12,627 nucleotides of DNA from Pseudomonadota bacterium. GTDB taxonomy: Bacteria > BMS3Abin14. This document shows positions 1 to 7,268 of this stretch, piece by piece. The DNA is taken from contig DAOVVW010000005.1 of assembly GCA_030636965.1 (NCBI GenBank), forward strand, positions 1 through 12,627, written 5' to 3'. Below the pieces are notes generated by a model, which saw only the letters and a list, made by a program, of their open reading frames with translations, did no database searches and was not told the origin of the DNA. The position numbers and the translations under genes were made by a program. Positions within the stretch are counted from its first letter, which is position 1. Each line of letters starts with the position of its first letter.

Positions 1-998
1 GCTGCAGCACATAGCTGCGGATCTGGCTGCCCCAGGCGATCTCCTTTTTTTCAGGTTGGCTCTTCGCTATTTCTTCCATCTTCTCTCTTTTTTTCACCTC
101 ATACAGCCTTGCCCGAAGAATACGCATAGCGGTTGCCCTGTTCTTGTGCTGTGACCTCTCATTCTGACAGGTCACGACTATACCTGTAGGGATGTGTGTG
201 ATCCGAACCGCTGAATCCGTCACGTTCACGTGCTGGCCACCGGCGCCACTGGAGCGGTAAGTGTCTATCCTGAGATCCTTTTCCTCAATCTCAACTTCAA
301 CGTCTTCTTCCACTTCGGGATATGCGAACAGGGAGGCGAAAGATGTATGTCTTCTGCTGCTCGCATCGTAAGGCGAGATACGTACCAGCCGGTGAACGCC
401 ACTTTCGGCCTTCAGATATCCGTAGGCATATTCACCTTCTACGGCAAAGGTAGCGCTCTTTATTCCCGCTTCCTCAGCATACTGAAGATCCAGCATCTCG
501 GTCACAAAGCCTCTGCGCTCCGCCCAACGCAGATACATCCTGAGGAGGATCTGGGCCCAGTCCTGGGATTCGACACCACCCGCGCCGGGATTGATCGAGA
601 CCAGGGCGTTCCTCGAGTCGGCTTCATCACCCAAAAGGGATTTGATCTCCAGCTCTGAAAGAGCTTCCTCCATCTCCTCCAGCTGGGAAATGGATTCATT
701 CAGCAGTTCAGAGCCTTCCTTTTCATCAGCTTCACCAACGAGCTCGGCGGCCGCATCCAGATCGGATATCATCTCCTGCATCCGGCTGAATGCAGTGATC
801 TCGCTCTTTAAGCGTGCAAGCTCCCTTGTCTTGGTCTGGGCCTTTTCCTGATCGTTCCACAAATCAGGTGCCGAAACTGCTTTCTCCAGCTCTTTTATCT
901 GCTCCGTTTTTTCCTCGAGGTCAAAGATGCCTCCTGAGCGTGACGAGTTTTTCCTCAGCTTCCGATACAGCTTGTTTAAACTGTTCAAGGTTGTTCAT
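1..998 (-). CDS. prfB: Peptide chain release factor 2 (RF2), 3' end cut off by window edge; programmed +1 frameshift
   Basis: RF2 recognises UAA and UGA in the ribosomal A site and triggers hydrolysis of peptidyl-tRNA. The gene has two frames. A 25-codon frame from ATG at 996-998 ends at UGA (921-923), and translation resumes in +1 with GAC (920-922). The long frame holds the catalytic G-G-Q (codons 233-241), preceded by S-S-G-A, and the stop-codon recognition loop as S-P-Y (368-376) where RF2 usually has S-P-F. About 332 residues are present; the family is about 365, so roughly 30 C-terminal residues lie beyond position 1, after I-R-S-Y-V-L-Q. I chose the ATG at 998 over the one at 1004 because GGAGG (1007-1011) is 8 nt from it but only 2 nt from the other. 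It starts 19 nt after the lnt stop and is probably cotranscribed with it. The identification is firm. Confidence 0.96.
920..935 (-). promoter_or_regulatory. prfB: prfB programmed +1 ribosomal frameshift site
   Basis: On the minus strand an internal Shine-Dalgarno-like AGGAGG (930-935) is followed by CAT, the slippery codon CTT (924-926), then in-frame TGA and C (920-923). Order and spacing match the E. coli prfB site (AGGGGG-TAT-CTT-TGA-C), and the UGA is codon 26 as in E. coli. By established mechanism, low RF2 makes the ribosome pause at UGA and slip +1 to make full RF2, while ample RF2 terminates there, so the site is an autoregulatory switch. The downstream frame continues as an RF2 N-terminal domain without any gap, so this is not a sequencing error. 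Confidence 0.95.
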
Positions 999-1017
999 CA
1001 GCATATCCTCCGGGGCG

Positions 1018-2532
1018 TCATCCGTATTTTGGTTTAAATCGTTTTGCCAATTTCTGAAAAACAACAAATAGTATCACAATTACAGATAGATAGACAATCA
1101 GGTTACCCCATCTGGTATAAAAAGTCGGTTCCGTTCGGGTTCTGACTTCGGCAACAATATAACCCTTCTCAAAGAGCCCTAATCTCTTTATCTGCCTTCC
1201 CTTCCTGTCTACTATCGCTGATATCCCTGTATTGGCCGCCCTGACAACAGGAACACCGTTCTCAGCGGCACGAAGCGAAGCCATAGCCAGGTGTTGATAA
1301 GGCCCCCATGATCTCCCGAACCAGGCGTCGTTGGTAATGTTCAAAATGATGCCCGCTCCATCTGCCACCTCTCTTCTTGAAAGGCCTGGAAAAGACACTT
1401 CGTAGCAGATGAGCACCCCGGATCTCACTGGTGTATCGAAGGGCGCCGTCCACCGTCCAGCGGCAAATTCACCCGCTCCCGGCACGACCTTTTCCACGAA
1501 GGGAAGGAGGCCCTTAAACGGCACATACTCACCGAAGGGAACCAGCCTTACCTTGTCGTAGTGCTCTTCCTGCCCGGTTGGGGACAGATGGTACGCCCTG
1601 TTGTAATGGATGAGCTTCCGTCCAATAATATCAAAGGCGTCGCTTCCGAAAACCAGGTGTACCTCTTCTTCCCTGGCAAGTTCCCTGAGGCGGTCAGCCA
1701 AAGCAGGTTCTACCTGGAAATATAAGGGCATAGCTGTTTCCGGCCACACTACTATACTGGCGCCTTCAGACACAGCTTTTCTGGTCAGAGAAATGTAGGT
1801 TGAAATCACATCATCCCGATAGGATTCCTCCCACTTCACTTTCTGTTCGTAATTACCCTGAACAACCCCTACTTTTATCTGTTGGTCGTCATCACCGTTA
1901 CCCGTGATCGACGCAACAAGGAGCAATGCAGCAACCACGCCTGAAGTTATGCTTGCCCAAATTGCAGCCTGTCTCCTGTCTCCGCTTCCCAGGGAGACCG
2001 CAACCCTGTGAATGGAAGTATTTACCACCACAACCGCGAATGAAACTCCGTAAACGCCTGTAAGCGCGAAAAGGGGCAACACGGAGGGATATTTCCAGAA
2101 AGCGGAGCCAAGGAGAAGCCATGGGAAAGGGGCCAGAGCCCAGGAGCGCAAGAATTCAACAGTCACCCATGCGGCGGGGTACACAACGAGACTCCATCTC
2201 CCAAGTGGTCCGATTGCAGCAACAATAAAAGCAAACAGACCTGTGTACAGGGCCAGAATGGAGCAAAGCAGGACTATCGCCAACTGATTAAGGGGAAAGG
2301 GGAAATTGCCGGATAAGAGAAGACTGTTGGATATCCAGTTAAGGGAAATAAAGTACCAGACAAAAGCAGTGAGCCAGCCGGTGAAAAAGGCCCGGATCCT
2401 GGGCGCACCTTCGATCACAGACAGCAGCGGTACAAGCGCAAACAGGGAAACTATTCCCAGATCAGGCCTGGGGAATGCAAGAACGAGCAAAAAGGAGCTC
2501 GCTAGGGCCCGGATAGTTGGACCAGGCAACAT
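1018..2532 (-). CDS. lnt: Apolipoprotein N-acyltransferase
   Basis: An integral inner-membrane enzyme that transfers the third acyl chain from phospholipid to the N-terminal diacylglyceryl-cysteine of lipoproteins, completing their maturation for the Lol pathway. The product is 504 residues, close to the E. coli length (512). Several hydrophobic segments fill residues about 8-210. The nitrilase-type domain (about 220-460) carries the Glu-Lys-Cys triad as E265 (W-P-E-T), K327 (Y-D-K-V-R-L-V-P-F-G-E-Y) and C376 (I-C-Y-E). One last membrane span lies near 477-493. The start ATG follows the corC stop by 4 nt; its ribosome site is weak (GAGG 12 nt upstream), so translational coupling is likely. 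The corC-lnt pairing matches ybeX-lnt of E. coli. An Lnt supports a diderm host. Confidence 0.96.
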   Translation of the reverse strand: MLPGPTIRALASSFLLVLAFPRPDLGIVSLFALVPLLSVIEGAPRIRAFFTGWLTAFVWYFISLNWISNSLLLSGNFPFPLNQLAIVLLCSILALYTGLFAFIVAAIGPLGRWSLVVYPAAWVTVEFLRSWALAPFPWLLLGSAFWKYPSVLPLFALTGVYGVSFAVVVVNTSIHRVAVSLGSGDRRQAAIWASITSGVVAALLLVASITGNGDDDQQIKVGVVQGNYEQKVKWEESYRDDVISTYISLTRKAVSEGASIVVWPETAMPLYFQVEPALADRLRELAREEEVHLVFGSDAFDIIGRKLIHYNRAYHLSPTGQEEHYDKVRLVPFGEYVPFKGLLPFVEKVVPGAGEFAAGRWTAPFDTPVRSGVLICYEVSFPGLSRREVADGAGIILNITNDAWFGRSWGPYQHLAMASLRAAENGVPVVRAANTGISAIVDRKGRQIKRLGLFEKGYIVAEVRTRTEPTFYTRWGNLIVYLSVIVILFVVFQKLAKRFKPKYG

Positions 2533-2536
2533 GGTT

Positions 2537-3367
2537 TTACGGTGCCTCGCTCCCTAACTTCCTGACACGGATCTTTGAAACACGCCTGGCATCTGCATCC
2601 TCGACGACAAATTCAACGGTACTGAAAGTGAACTGCTCTCCTATTACCGGCACATGTCCCAAAAAGCGGATCACGAACCCTCCCAGCGTATCGTAGTCAC
2701 CTTTCTCCAGAACCACGCCCGTTTCCTCCTCAAAATCGTCAATGGGATACCGGGCATCGAACATTATGCTCCCGTCATCGAGCTTTCGGCAGGAGACCAT
2801 CTCCTCCAGGTCATACTCATCCTGTATCTCGCCAACTATCTCCTCTAAAATATCTTCGATCGTGATCAGTCCCGACGTCCCGCCATATTCATCCACGACA
2901 ATAGCCATGTGAACCCGCTTGGTCTTGAACTCTTTCAATAATTCATTAACAGCCTTGCTCTCCGGGACGAAAAACGCCTTTCTAATCTTGGAGAGGAGGT
3001 CGATCTCTTCTGAAGTGCAGCCCCATGATTTGAGCAGGTCCTTGGCGTACAGGATGCCGACAATATTATCGATATCGCCATTGTACACCGGTATTCTGCT
3101 GTGTCCCGCCTCTATTATTGTTTCAAGGGCACTCTCCAGGGATGAATCCTTTTCAAGAGCGATCATCTCAGTACGTGGCACCAGCACCTCCCTGACCTTT
3201 GTATCACCAAGATCGAGGACGGCATCGAGCATAGCGTGCTCTTCCTGGTTTATGACACCTTCCTGCTCCCCCTCATCGATGAGGCTCTGGATCTCTTCTT
3301 CCGTTACGTGGCCTCTCGTGACTTTTCTGAGAAGGGATTTTAGCCACTGGTTTACTTTTGTCAGCAT
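2537..3367 (-). CDS. corC: CorC/YbeX-like CBS-domain protein
   Basis: 276 residues, the soluble short form like E. coli YbeX/CorC, without the N-terminal DUF21 membrane domain of larger relatives. A short basic helix region (1-20) is followed by an acidic segment with E-E-I-Q-S-L-I-D-E-G. A CBS pair follows at about 60-122 (V-L-V-P-R-T-E-M) and 128-185 (V-D-E-Y-G-G-T-S-G-L-I-T), then a CorC_HlyC transporter-associated domain at about 195-270. CBS pairs of this family bind adenine nucleotides. The family has been linked to Mg/Co efflux, and YbeX also to ribosome-related phenotypes; the exact role is unsettled. It sits between ybeY and lnt as in E. coli. The start ATG has a modest GAGAG ribosome site 6-7 nt upstream. 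The 117-nt gap before it contains a heptad inverted repeat and no promoter I could defend. Confidence 0.9.
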   Translation of the reverse strand: MLTKVNQWLKSLLRKVTRGHVTEEEIQSLIDEGEQEGVINQEEHAMLDAVLDLGDTKVREVLVPRTEMIALEKDSSLESALETIIEAGHSRIPVYNGDIDNIVGILYAKDLLKSWGCTSEEIDLLSKIRKAFFVPESKAVNELLKEFKTKRVHMAIVVDEYGGTSGLITIEDILEEIVGEIQDEYDLEEMVSCRKLDDGSIMFDARYPIDDFEEETGVVLEKGDYDTLGGFVIRFLGHVPVIGEQFTFSTVEFVVEDADARRVSKIRVRKLGSEAP

Positions 3368-3430
3368 CGTTTATCTCTCAAAGTGATGACATGTCTCCTG
3401 GTTTGACACCTTTGTCTGTAGCTGATGCAA

Positions 3431-3493
3431 GTTGTTGGTTGTTAGTTATTGGTTGTTGGTTAACTATCAACTAAACACTAACAACTAACCACT
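3431..3493. repeat. Heptad-repeat inverted array A (GTTGTTA-type units)
   Basis: Nine consecutive 7-nt units tile this stretch without slippage. The first are of GTTGTTG/GTTGTTA type. From the central GTTAACT the units read as the complementary type (ATCAACT, AACAACT, AACCACT). The two halves form an imperfect hairpin centred on the palindrome GTTAAC (3459-3464): 15 of 20 positions next to the centre pair, with weaker pairing further out. It fills more than half of the ybeY-corC gap and runs into the last codons of ybeY. There is no T-run, so it is not a standard intrinsic terminator. The same family recurs at 11089-11173. Confidence 0.85.
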
Positions 3494-3919
3494 TAGAGTA
3501 TATTTATCTTCCAGCTCTTTCATAACAGCAGCATCCTCATCTGAACCTTCATGATCGTAGCCCAGAAGGTGGAGGATCCCGTGGGCCAGCAGCCTCCTCA
3601 TTTCGATATCGAACTGGACACCCTGCTCCCGAGCCTGAACTTCAGCCCTCTGACGGGAGATCACCACATCTCCGAGAAGGTCGTGCCCGGCGTTCCCGAA
3701 GTTATTGTCACTATCTAACTGGGGAAAAGCGAGGACATCAGTTGGACGGTCAAGACCCCTGTACTGCCGATTGAGCTCCCTTATCTCATCATCTCCGGTA
3801 ACAAGGACGCTCAACTCGGTGTCAGGCCTGTCCAAGTCGTTTAATATCCTTTGCGCCAGATCCTCGAGCATCTTCTGGAGGTTTGCCTCTAGCGGAATCC
3901 TGCTCTGAAACAGCACCAT
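3485..3919 (-). CDS. ybeY: Endoribonuclease YbeY (rRNA maturation factor)
   Basis: A metal-dependent endoribonuclease required for 16S rRNA 3'-end processing and ribosome quality control in bacteria where it has been studied. 144 residues. The zinc-binding signature H-x3-H-x5-H is intact at H113, H117 and H123 (H-G-I-L-H-L-L-G-Y-D-H), and the upstream family motif R-G-L-D-R-P-T-D-V-L-A-F-P is at about 54-66. The ATG at 3917-3919 lies inside pgpH, giving a 98-nt overlap in another frame. A purine-rich stretch precedes it. The next Met (residue 17) would cut into the conserved N-terminal helix, so I keep the long form. The stop codon and the last two sense codons lie inside heptad repeat A, so the C-terminal end may have been set by that repeat. 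Confidence 0.93.
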   Translation of the reverse strand: MVLFQSRIPLEANLQKMLEDLAQRILNDLDRPDTELSVLVTGDDEIRELNRQYRGLDRPTDVLAFPQLDSDNNFGNAGHDLLGDVVISRQRAEVQAREQGVQFDIEMRRLLAHGILHLLGYDHEGSDEDAAVMKELEDKYTLSG

Positions 3920-6317
3920 TCTCTTTCTTTCTCTTCCTGTCCCTCTTCTCAGGGGAAGTTAATGGCCGTTGCGGATAATCGATACGGTGGTGAAATATCC
4001 CGGTCAGCGTATGCGTGAAGCTCCTGGCGATCCGATGCAGATCTTTGAGCGTAAGGTTTGCTTCATCAAGCTGGCCATCGATGAAGATCTCATTGATGAT
4101 CTTCTGAACCAGCCCCCTTATTCTTGCCGGGGTTGGATCCGATAGAACCTTGGAAGCGGCTTCAACAGCGTCAGCCAGCATTATTATGGCTGCCTCTCTG
4201 CTCCTGGGTTTGGGGCCCAGGTAACGGAAGTCGCTTTCGTTAACGGACTGCACCGAGGGGTCTTCCAATTCCATGGCCTTGTTGTAAAAATAGGTGATGA
4301 GCCTGGTTCCATGATGCTGCTTTATTATATCGATGATCCTCCGTGGCAGGTTCTCTTCTTTTGCAATTTCAACGCCCTCCTTGACATGGGCCGTAAGGAT
4401 CAGCGCGCTCATGCTGGGAGAAAGCCTCTCGTGCCGGCTGTCCTTGTCCGACTGATTCTCGATGAAGTATTCGGGCTTGTTCATCTTCCCGATATCGTGA
4501 TAGGAAGCCGCAACTCTCGCGAGGAGGGGATTTGCGCCTATCTCTTCAGCCGCAGCCTCCGCGATGGACCCAACAAGGACACTGTGGTGGTAACTGCCCG
4601 GCGCTCTTACGATCATCTCCTTGAGAGCAGGCTGGTTGAGGTTGGCAAGTTCCATGAGTTTCATATCGGTGGCCACACCGAATACTGTCTCCATCAAGGG
4701 AAGCACGAGAGAAACTACCAGGGAAACTCCGACTCCCCCACCGAACGCGATAAGGATATAGTAAAAGGCCAGGGTCGTAAAAAGCTCACCGCTGTTGAGC
4801 ACCACCACTATCGCCACGGAGACATTCACAGCCCCTACAAGAAGACCTGCCTTGACCAGGTGGAATCTTTGCCTGCAGTTGATCACGGAAAAGGCGGCCA
4901 CGATCCCCCCGACGAAAGAGTATACGAAGATCAAGAAACTCCAATCTCCTATAACGCCGGAGAAGATGGAGCTGACCCCGGCAACCAGTACCCCCACGGA
5001 GGTGGGAAAAAGAGTTGCTGACAGCATTGCACCTGCGGCAAAGGGTATGGCCAGCCCAAGGGCCGCCTCGCTGATGCCGGGATTAGTGGCTGAAATGGCC
5101 TGGGTCAGCATCATGAAGATCCTGGTTAGGCCGGCCTGCATCACAATTATGACCACGAGCATGACAAGTTGGTAAGTGCTCTTCTGGATCTCGGGCACCA
5201 TGAGCAACAGCACGCGGTAAAAGATAAAGAGTATCAGGGAGGTAAGGATGAAGGTTCCAAGTATGTTGGCAATCCTCCCTTTGCCGGGCGCAATGTTGTT
5301 GAGGGACTCGATCTTGAGAAGCTGGTCTTCCGATACAGGGTCCCCGGCGCGGACGATGATCTCCCCCTTCTTCACCTTATGGTAAACCGCACTGGCCTCC
5401 TCAACCGCCTTTTTCTTGCGATCTTCTGTTTCCGACCTGTTGAAAGTAAGGTTGGGCCTTACAAGGTCCAGGGAAAAAGTCAGAAGGAAATTTTTCAGAG
5501 GGAGTTCCTTCCTTGACCATCGAACCGAGTTTAAGGCATCCCTTACTTTTTTACGGGCAGAATCCAGGGAGAAGATCGCTGAGAAATCGTCCAGTGCCAT
5601 CTCTTCAGCCACTGCCTCCAGGGTTCTGACAGTGATGCCCTTTCCCCTCTCTCTATGAAGCAACTCGAGGTTTGAAACTATACCCACACCCACTATCGAC
5701 TTGAATGAATCCACAAGGGCTGCTTCCGTTCTCTCTGTGAATCCATCGGATATTAGGGGCGACATCTGTTCGTAGGTTACCTCCAGGGCAACTGCCTGGA
5801 TAAATTTGTTCACACGCTCGATCTTCTGTTTTTCAGCCTGTTGCCTGAATAGCTCCAGTTCCTGGCCGAAGTTGACCCTCTGGTCGCCCTTGCTGTTGTT
5901 GTAACTCTTTACAAGGGTCTGCTCCTGGACTTCAAGAGTTACCAGAAGATCCCTCATTTGCTTGAAGAACTCCTTCAAGGAAACAAGGATATCGCTTTCC
6001 TGCCGGCGGTCGAAATCGTAGACAGCCAGCACAGATGCCTCAGCTTCCAGTTTTCTGGCCTGGGTGGATGCAGGATCCTCCACGAGAAAGGACTGGTGGG
6101 CTCTTATATCGCTCCGAGCGATATCGCCGGCATCGTAGTCCCATCTCACCTGTTGTCTGGGGGGAAGCAACATGAATGTTACGACTATGGCGGTTATCCA
6201 GAAAAGTACTGACCACTGGGTCTCCTTGTCCCAGGTGAACAGGGAGCTGAGCCAGGTTCTACGAGCTAAATCCAGTGATGGCTTTTCTTCCCTGGTTGCT
6301 GTCTGGGATTTGGACAC
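3822..6317 (-). CDS. pgpH: 7TM-HD family cyclic-di-AMP phosphodiesterase (PgpH type)
   Basis: A membrane phosphodiesterase; characterised Listeria and Bacillus relatives hydrolyse c-di-AMP to pApA. 831 residues: one membrane anchor (about 36-52), a large extracytoplasmic 7TMR-HDED domain (about 55-345), a cluster of seven membrane segments (about 350-555), then a cytoplasmic HD domain. Metal and catalytic positions are present: H577/H578, the H607-D608 pair (S-Y-H-D-I-G-K), H644, H668-H669-G670 and D716. The start is GTG at 6315-6317, one nt after the phoH stop, with GAGGGG 8 nt upstream. The last 50 residues or so are charged, low-complexity and probably disordered; the final 32 are encoded in DNA that also encodes the YbeY N-terminus. 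The order phoH-pgpH-ybeY is also that of Bacillus (phoH-yqfF-yqfG). The family is clear; the substrate is inferred. Confidence 0.92.
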   Translation of the reverse strand: MSKSQTATREEKPSLDLARRTWLSSLFTWDKETQWSVLFWITAIVVTFMLLPPRQQVRWDYDAGDIARSDIRAHQSFLVEDPASTQARKLEAEASVLAVYDFDRRQESDILVSLKEFFKQMRDLLVTLEVQEQTLVKSYNNSKGDQRVNFGQELELFRQQAEKQKIERVNKFIQAVALEVTYEQMSPLISDGFTERTEAALVDSFKSIVGVGIVSNLELLHRERGKGITVRTLEAVAEEMALDDFSAIFSLDSARKKVRDALNSVRWSRKELPLKNFLLTFSLDLVRPNLTFNRSETEDRKKKAVEEASAVYHKVKKGEIIVRAGDPVSEDQLLKIESLNNIAPGKGRIANILGTFILTSLILFIFYRVLLLMVPEIQKSTYQLVMLVVIIVMQAGLTRIFMMLTQAISATNPGISEAALGLAIPFAAGAMLSATLFPTSVGVLVAGVSSIFSGVIGDWSFLIFVYSFVGGIVAAFSVINCRQRFHLVKAGLLVGAVNVSVAIVVVLNSGELFTTLAFYYILIAFGGGVGVSLVVSLVLPLMETVFGVATDMKLMELANLNQPALKEMIVRAPGSYHHSVLVGSIAEAAAEEIGANPLLARVAASYHDIGKMNKPEYFIENQSDKDSRHERLSPSMSALILTAHVKEGVEIAKEENLPRRIIDIIKQHHGTRLITYFYNKAMELEDPSVQSVNESDFRYLGPKPRSREAAIIMLADAVEAASKVLSDPTPARIRGLVQKIINEIFIDGQLDEANLTLKDLHRIARSFTHTLTGIFHHRIDYPQRPLTSPEKRDRKRKKENGAVSEQDSARGKPPEDARGSGAKDIKRLGQA

Positions 6318-6318
6318 T

Positions 6319-7263
6319 TCAGATTCCCCTCTTCTCGTAGGCCTTGATTATCTCCTGAACCAGATGGTGGCGTACGACATCTTTGTCATCGAAGTTGACA
6401 AAACAGATACCTTCTATGTCCTGGAGGATGGAAACAACCTGGACCAGGCCCGATGAGTCACTGCTAGGCAGGTCGATCTGTGTAATGTCTCCCGTAATAA
6501 CAGCTTTGGAATCGAAGCCAAGGCGAGTCAGAAACATCTTCATCTGATCAGCCGTTGTATTCTGTGCCTCGTCAAGAATGACGAAGGAATCGTTAAGGGT
6601 CCTGCCCCTCATGAAGGCCAGAGGAGCGATCTCGATCACCCCCCTTTCCACAAGTTTGAGGGCCTTTTCCGAACTGAGCATGTCGAACAGGGCATCGTAC
6701 AATGGTCTCAGATATGGATTGACCTTCTCGTATATATCTCCCGGCAAAAAACCCAGTTTCTCACCGGCCTCAACTGCCGGACGCGCCAGTATTATCCTGC
6801 TCACCTCTTTCTGTATGAGTGAACGGACGGCTGCGGCCATTGCAAGGTAGGTTTTACCTGTACCAGCCGGCCCGATCCCGAATACGATATCGTGGTCCCG
6901 GATTCCCTCCAGGTAAAGCTTTTGATTAACACTCTTTGGAACAATGGACTTTCTCGGAGAAACAACAACGGACTCTGAAAGAAGCTCCGATATCCCGGTT
7001 TGCCTCCCGTTGGCAAGCTGACGGAAGAGGTTTTCCACTTCAGCAGTAGAAACAGACCTCCCTGTGTTGACGGCCTCCTTGATGTCTGTTATCACGCTTC
7101 CAACATCCTCAACCTGGCCAGCAGGCCCTTCCAGGAATATTTTCTCACCTCTTATCCCCACTCGTACTCCTGTCAACCGCTCGATCATCTTGAGGTTAGT
7201 GTCCATCTCTCCGGAAAGGACCATAGCCTGTTTTTCGCTATCGATAGTGAGAGCTTTTTTCAT
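6319..7263 (-). CDS. phoH: PhoH-family ATPase (YbeZ type)
   Basis: A P-loop NTPase of the PhoH/YbeZ family, associated with RNA metabolism; YbeZ is reported to interact with YbeY. 314 residues. An N-terminal KH-like region at about 25-75 (V-R-V-G-I-R-G-E-K-I-F-L-E-G) precedes the ATPase domain with Walker A G-P-A-G-T-G-K-T at 131-138, R-P-A-V-E-A-G-E-K-L-G-F-L-P-G at about 161-175, Walker B V-I-L-D-E-A-Q-N (D231, E232) and sensor T-G-D-I-T-Q-I-D-L-P at about 257-266. The start ATG is 5 nt after the preceding stop, with GGAG 10 nt upstream. Its TGA stop is one base from the pgpH start, so the two are probably translationally coupled. Confidence 0.94.
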   Translation of the reverse strand: MKKALTIDSEKQAMVLSGEMDTNLKMIERLTGVRVGIRGEKIFLEGPAGQVEDVGSVITDIKEAVNTGRSVSTAEVENLFRQLANGRQTGISELLSESVVVSPRKSIVPKSVNQKLYLEGIRDHDIVFGIGPAGTGKTYLAMAAAVRSLIQKEVSRIILARPAVEAGEKLGFLPGDIYEKVNPYLRPLYDALFDMLSSEKALKLVERGVIEIAPLAFMRGRTLNDSFVILDEAQNTTADQMKMFLTRLGFDSKAVITGDITQIDLPSSDSSGLVQVVSILQDIEGICFVNFDDKDVVRHHLVQEIIKAYEKRGI

Positions 7264-7268
7264 GCGGA

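Noticed and set aside
230..658. Plus-strand open frames opposite prfB
   Set aside because: They run antisense to the conserved RF2 domains (G-G-Q and S-P-Y region) and have no family features.
1005..1020. Nonsense mutation or frameshift error near the start of prfB
   Set aside because: The apparent break at 921-923 has the full RF2 programmed frameshift signal (AGGAGG, spacing, CTT-TGA-C) at the usual codon.
2306..2557. Plus-strand frame covering the lnt-corC junction
   Set aside because: It runs opposite the lnt N-terminus, and its sequence shows no domain and no support as a gene.
3431..3493. CRISPR array
   Set aside because: The units are 7 nt with no spacers between them, unlike 23-47 nt repeats with unique spacers.
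4311..5021. Long plus-strand open frame of 236 codons
   Set aside because: It lies wholly opposite the membrane and HD domains of pgpH, which have clear family motifs. Its own translation shows no recognisable domain and it has no convincing ribosome site.
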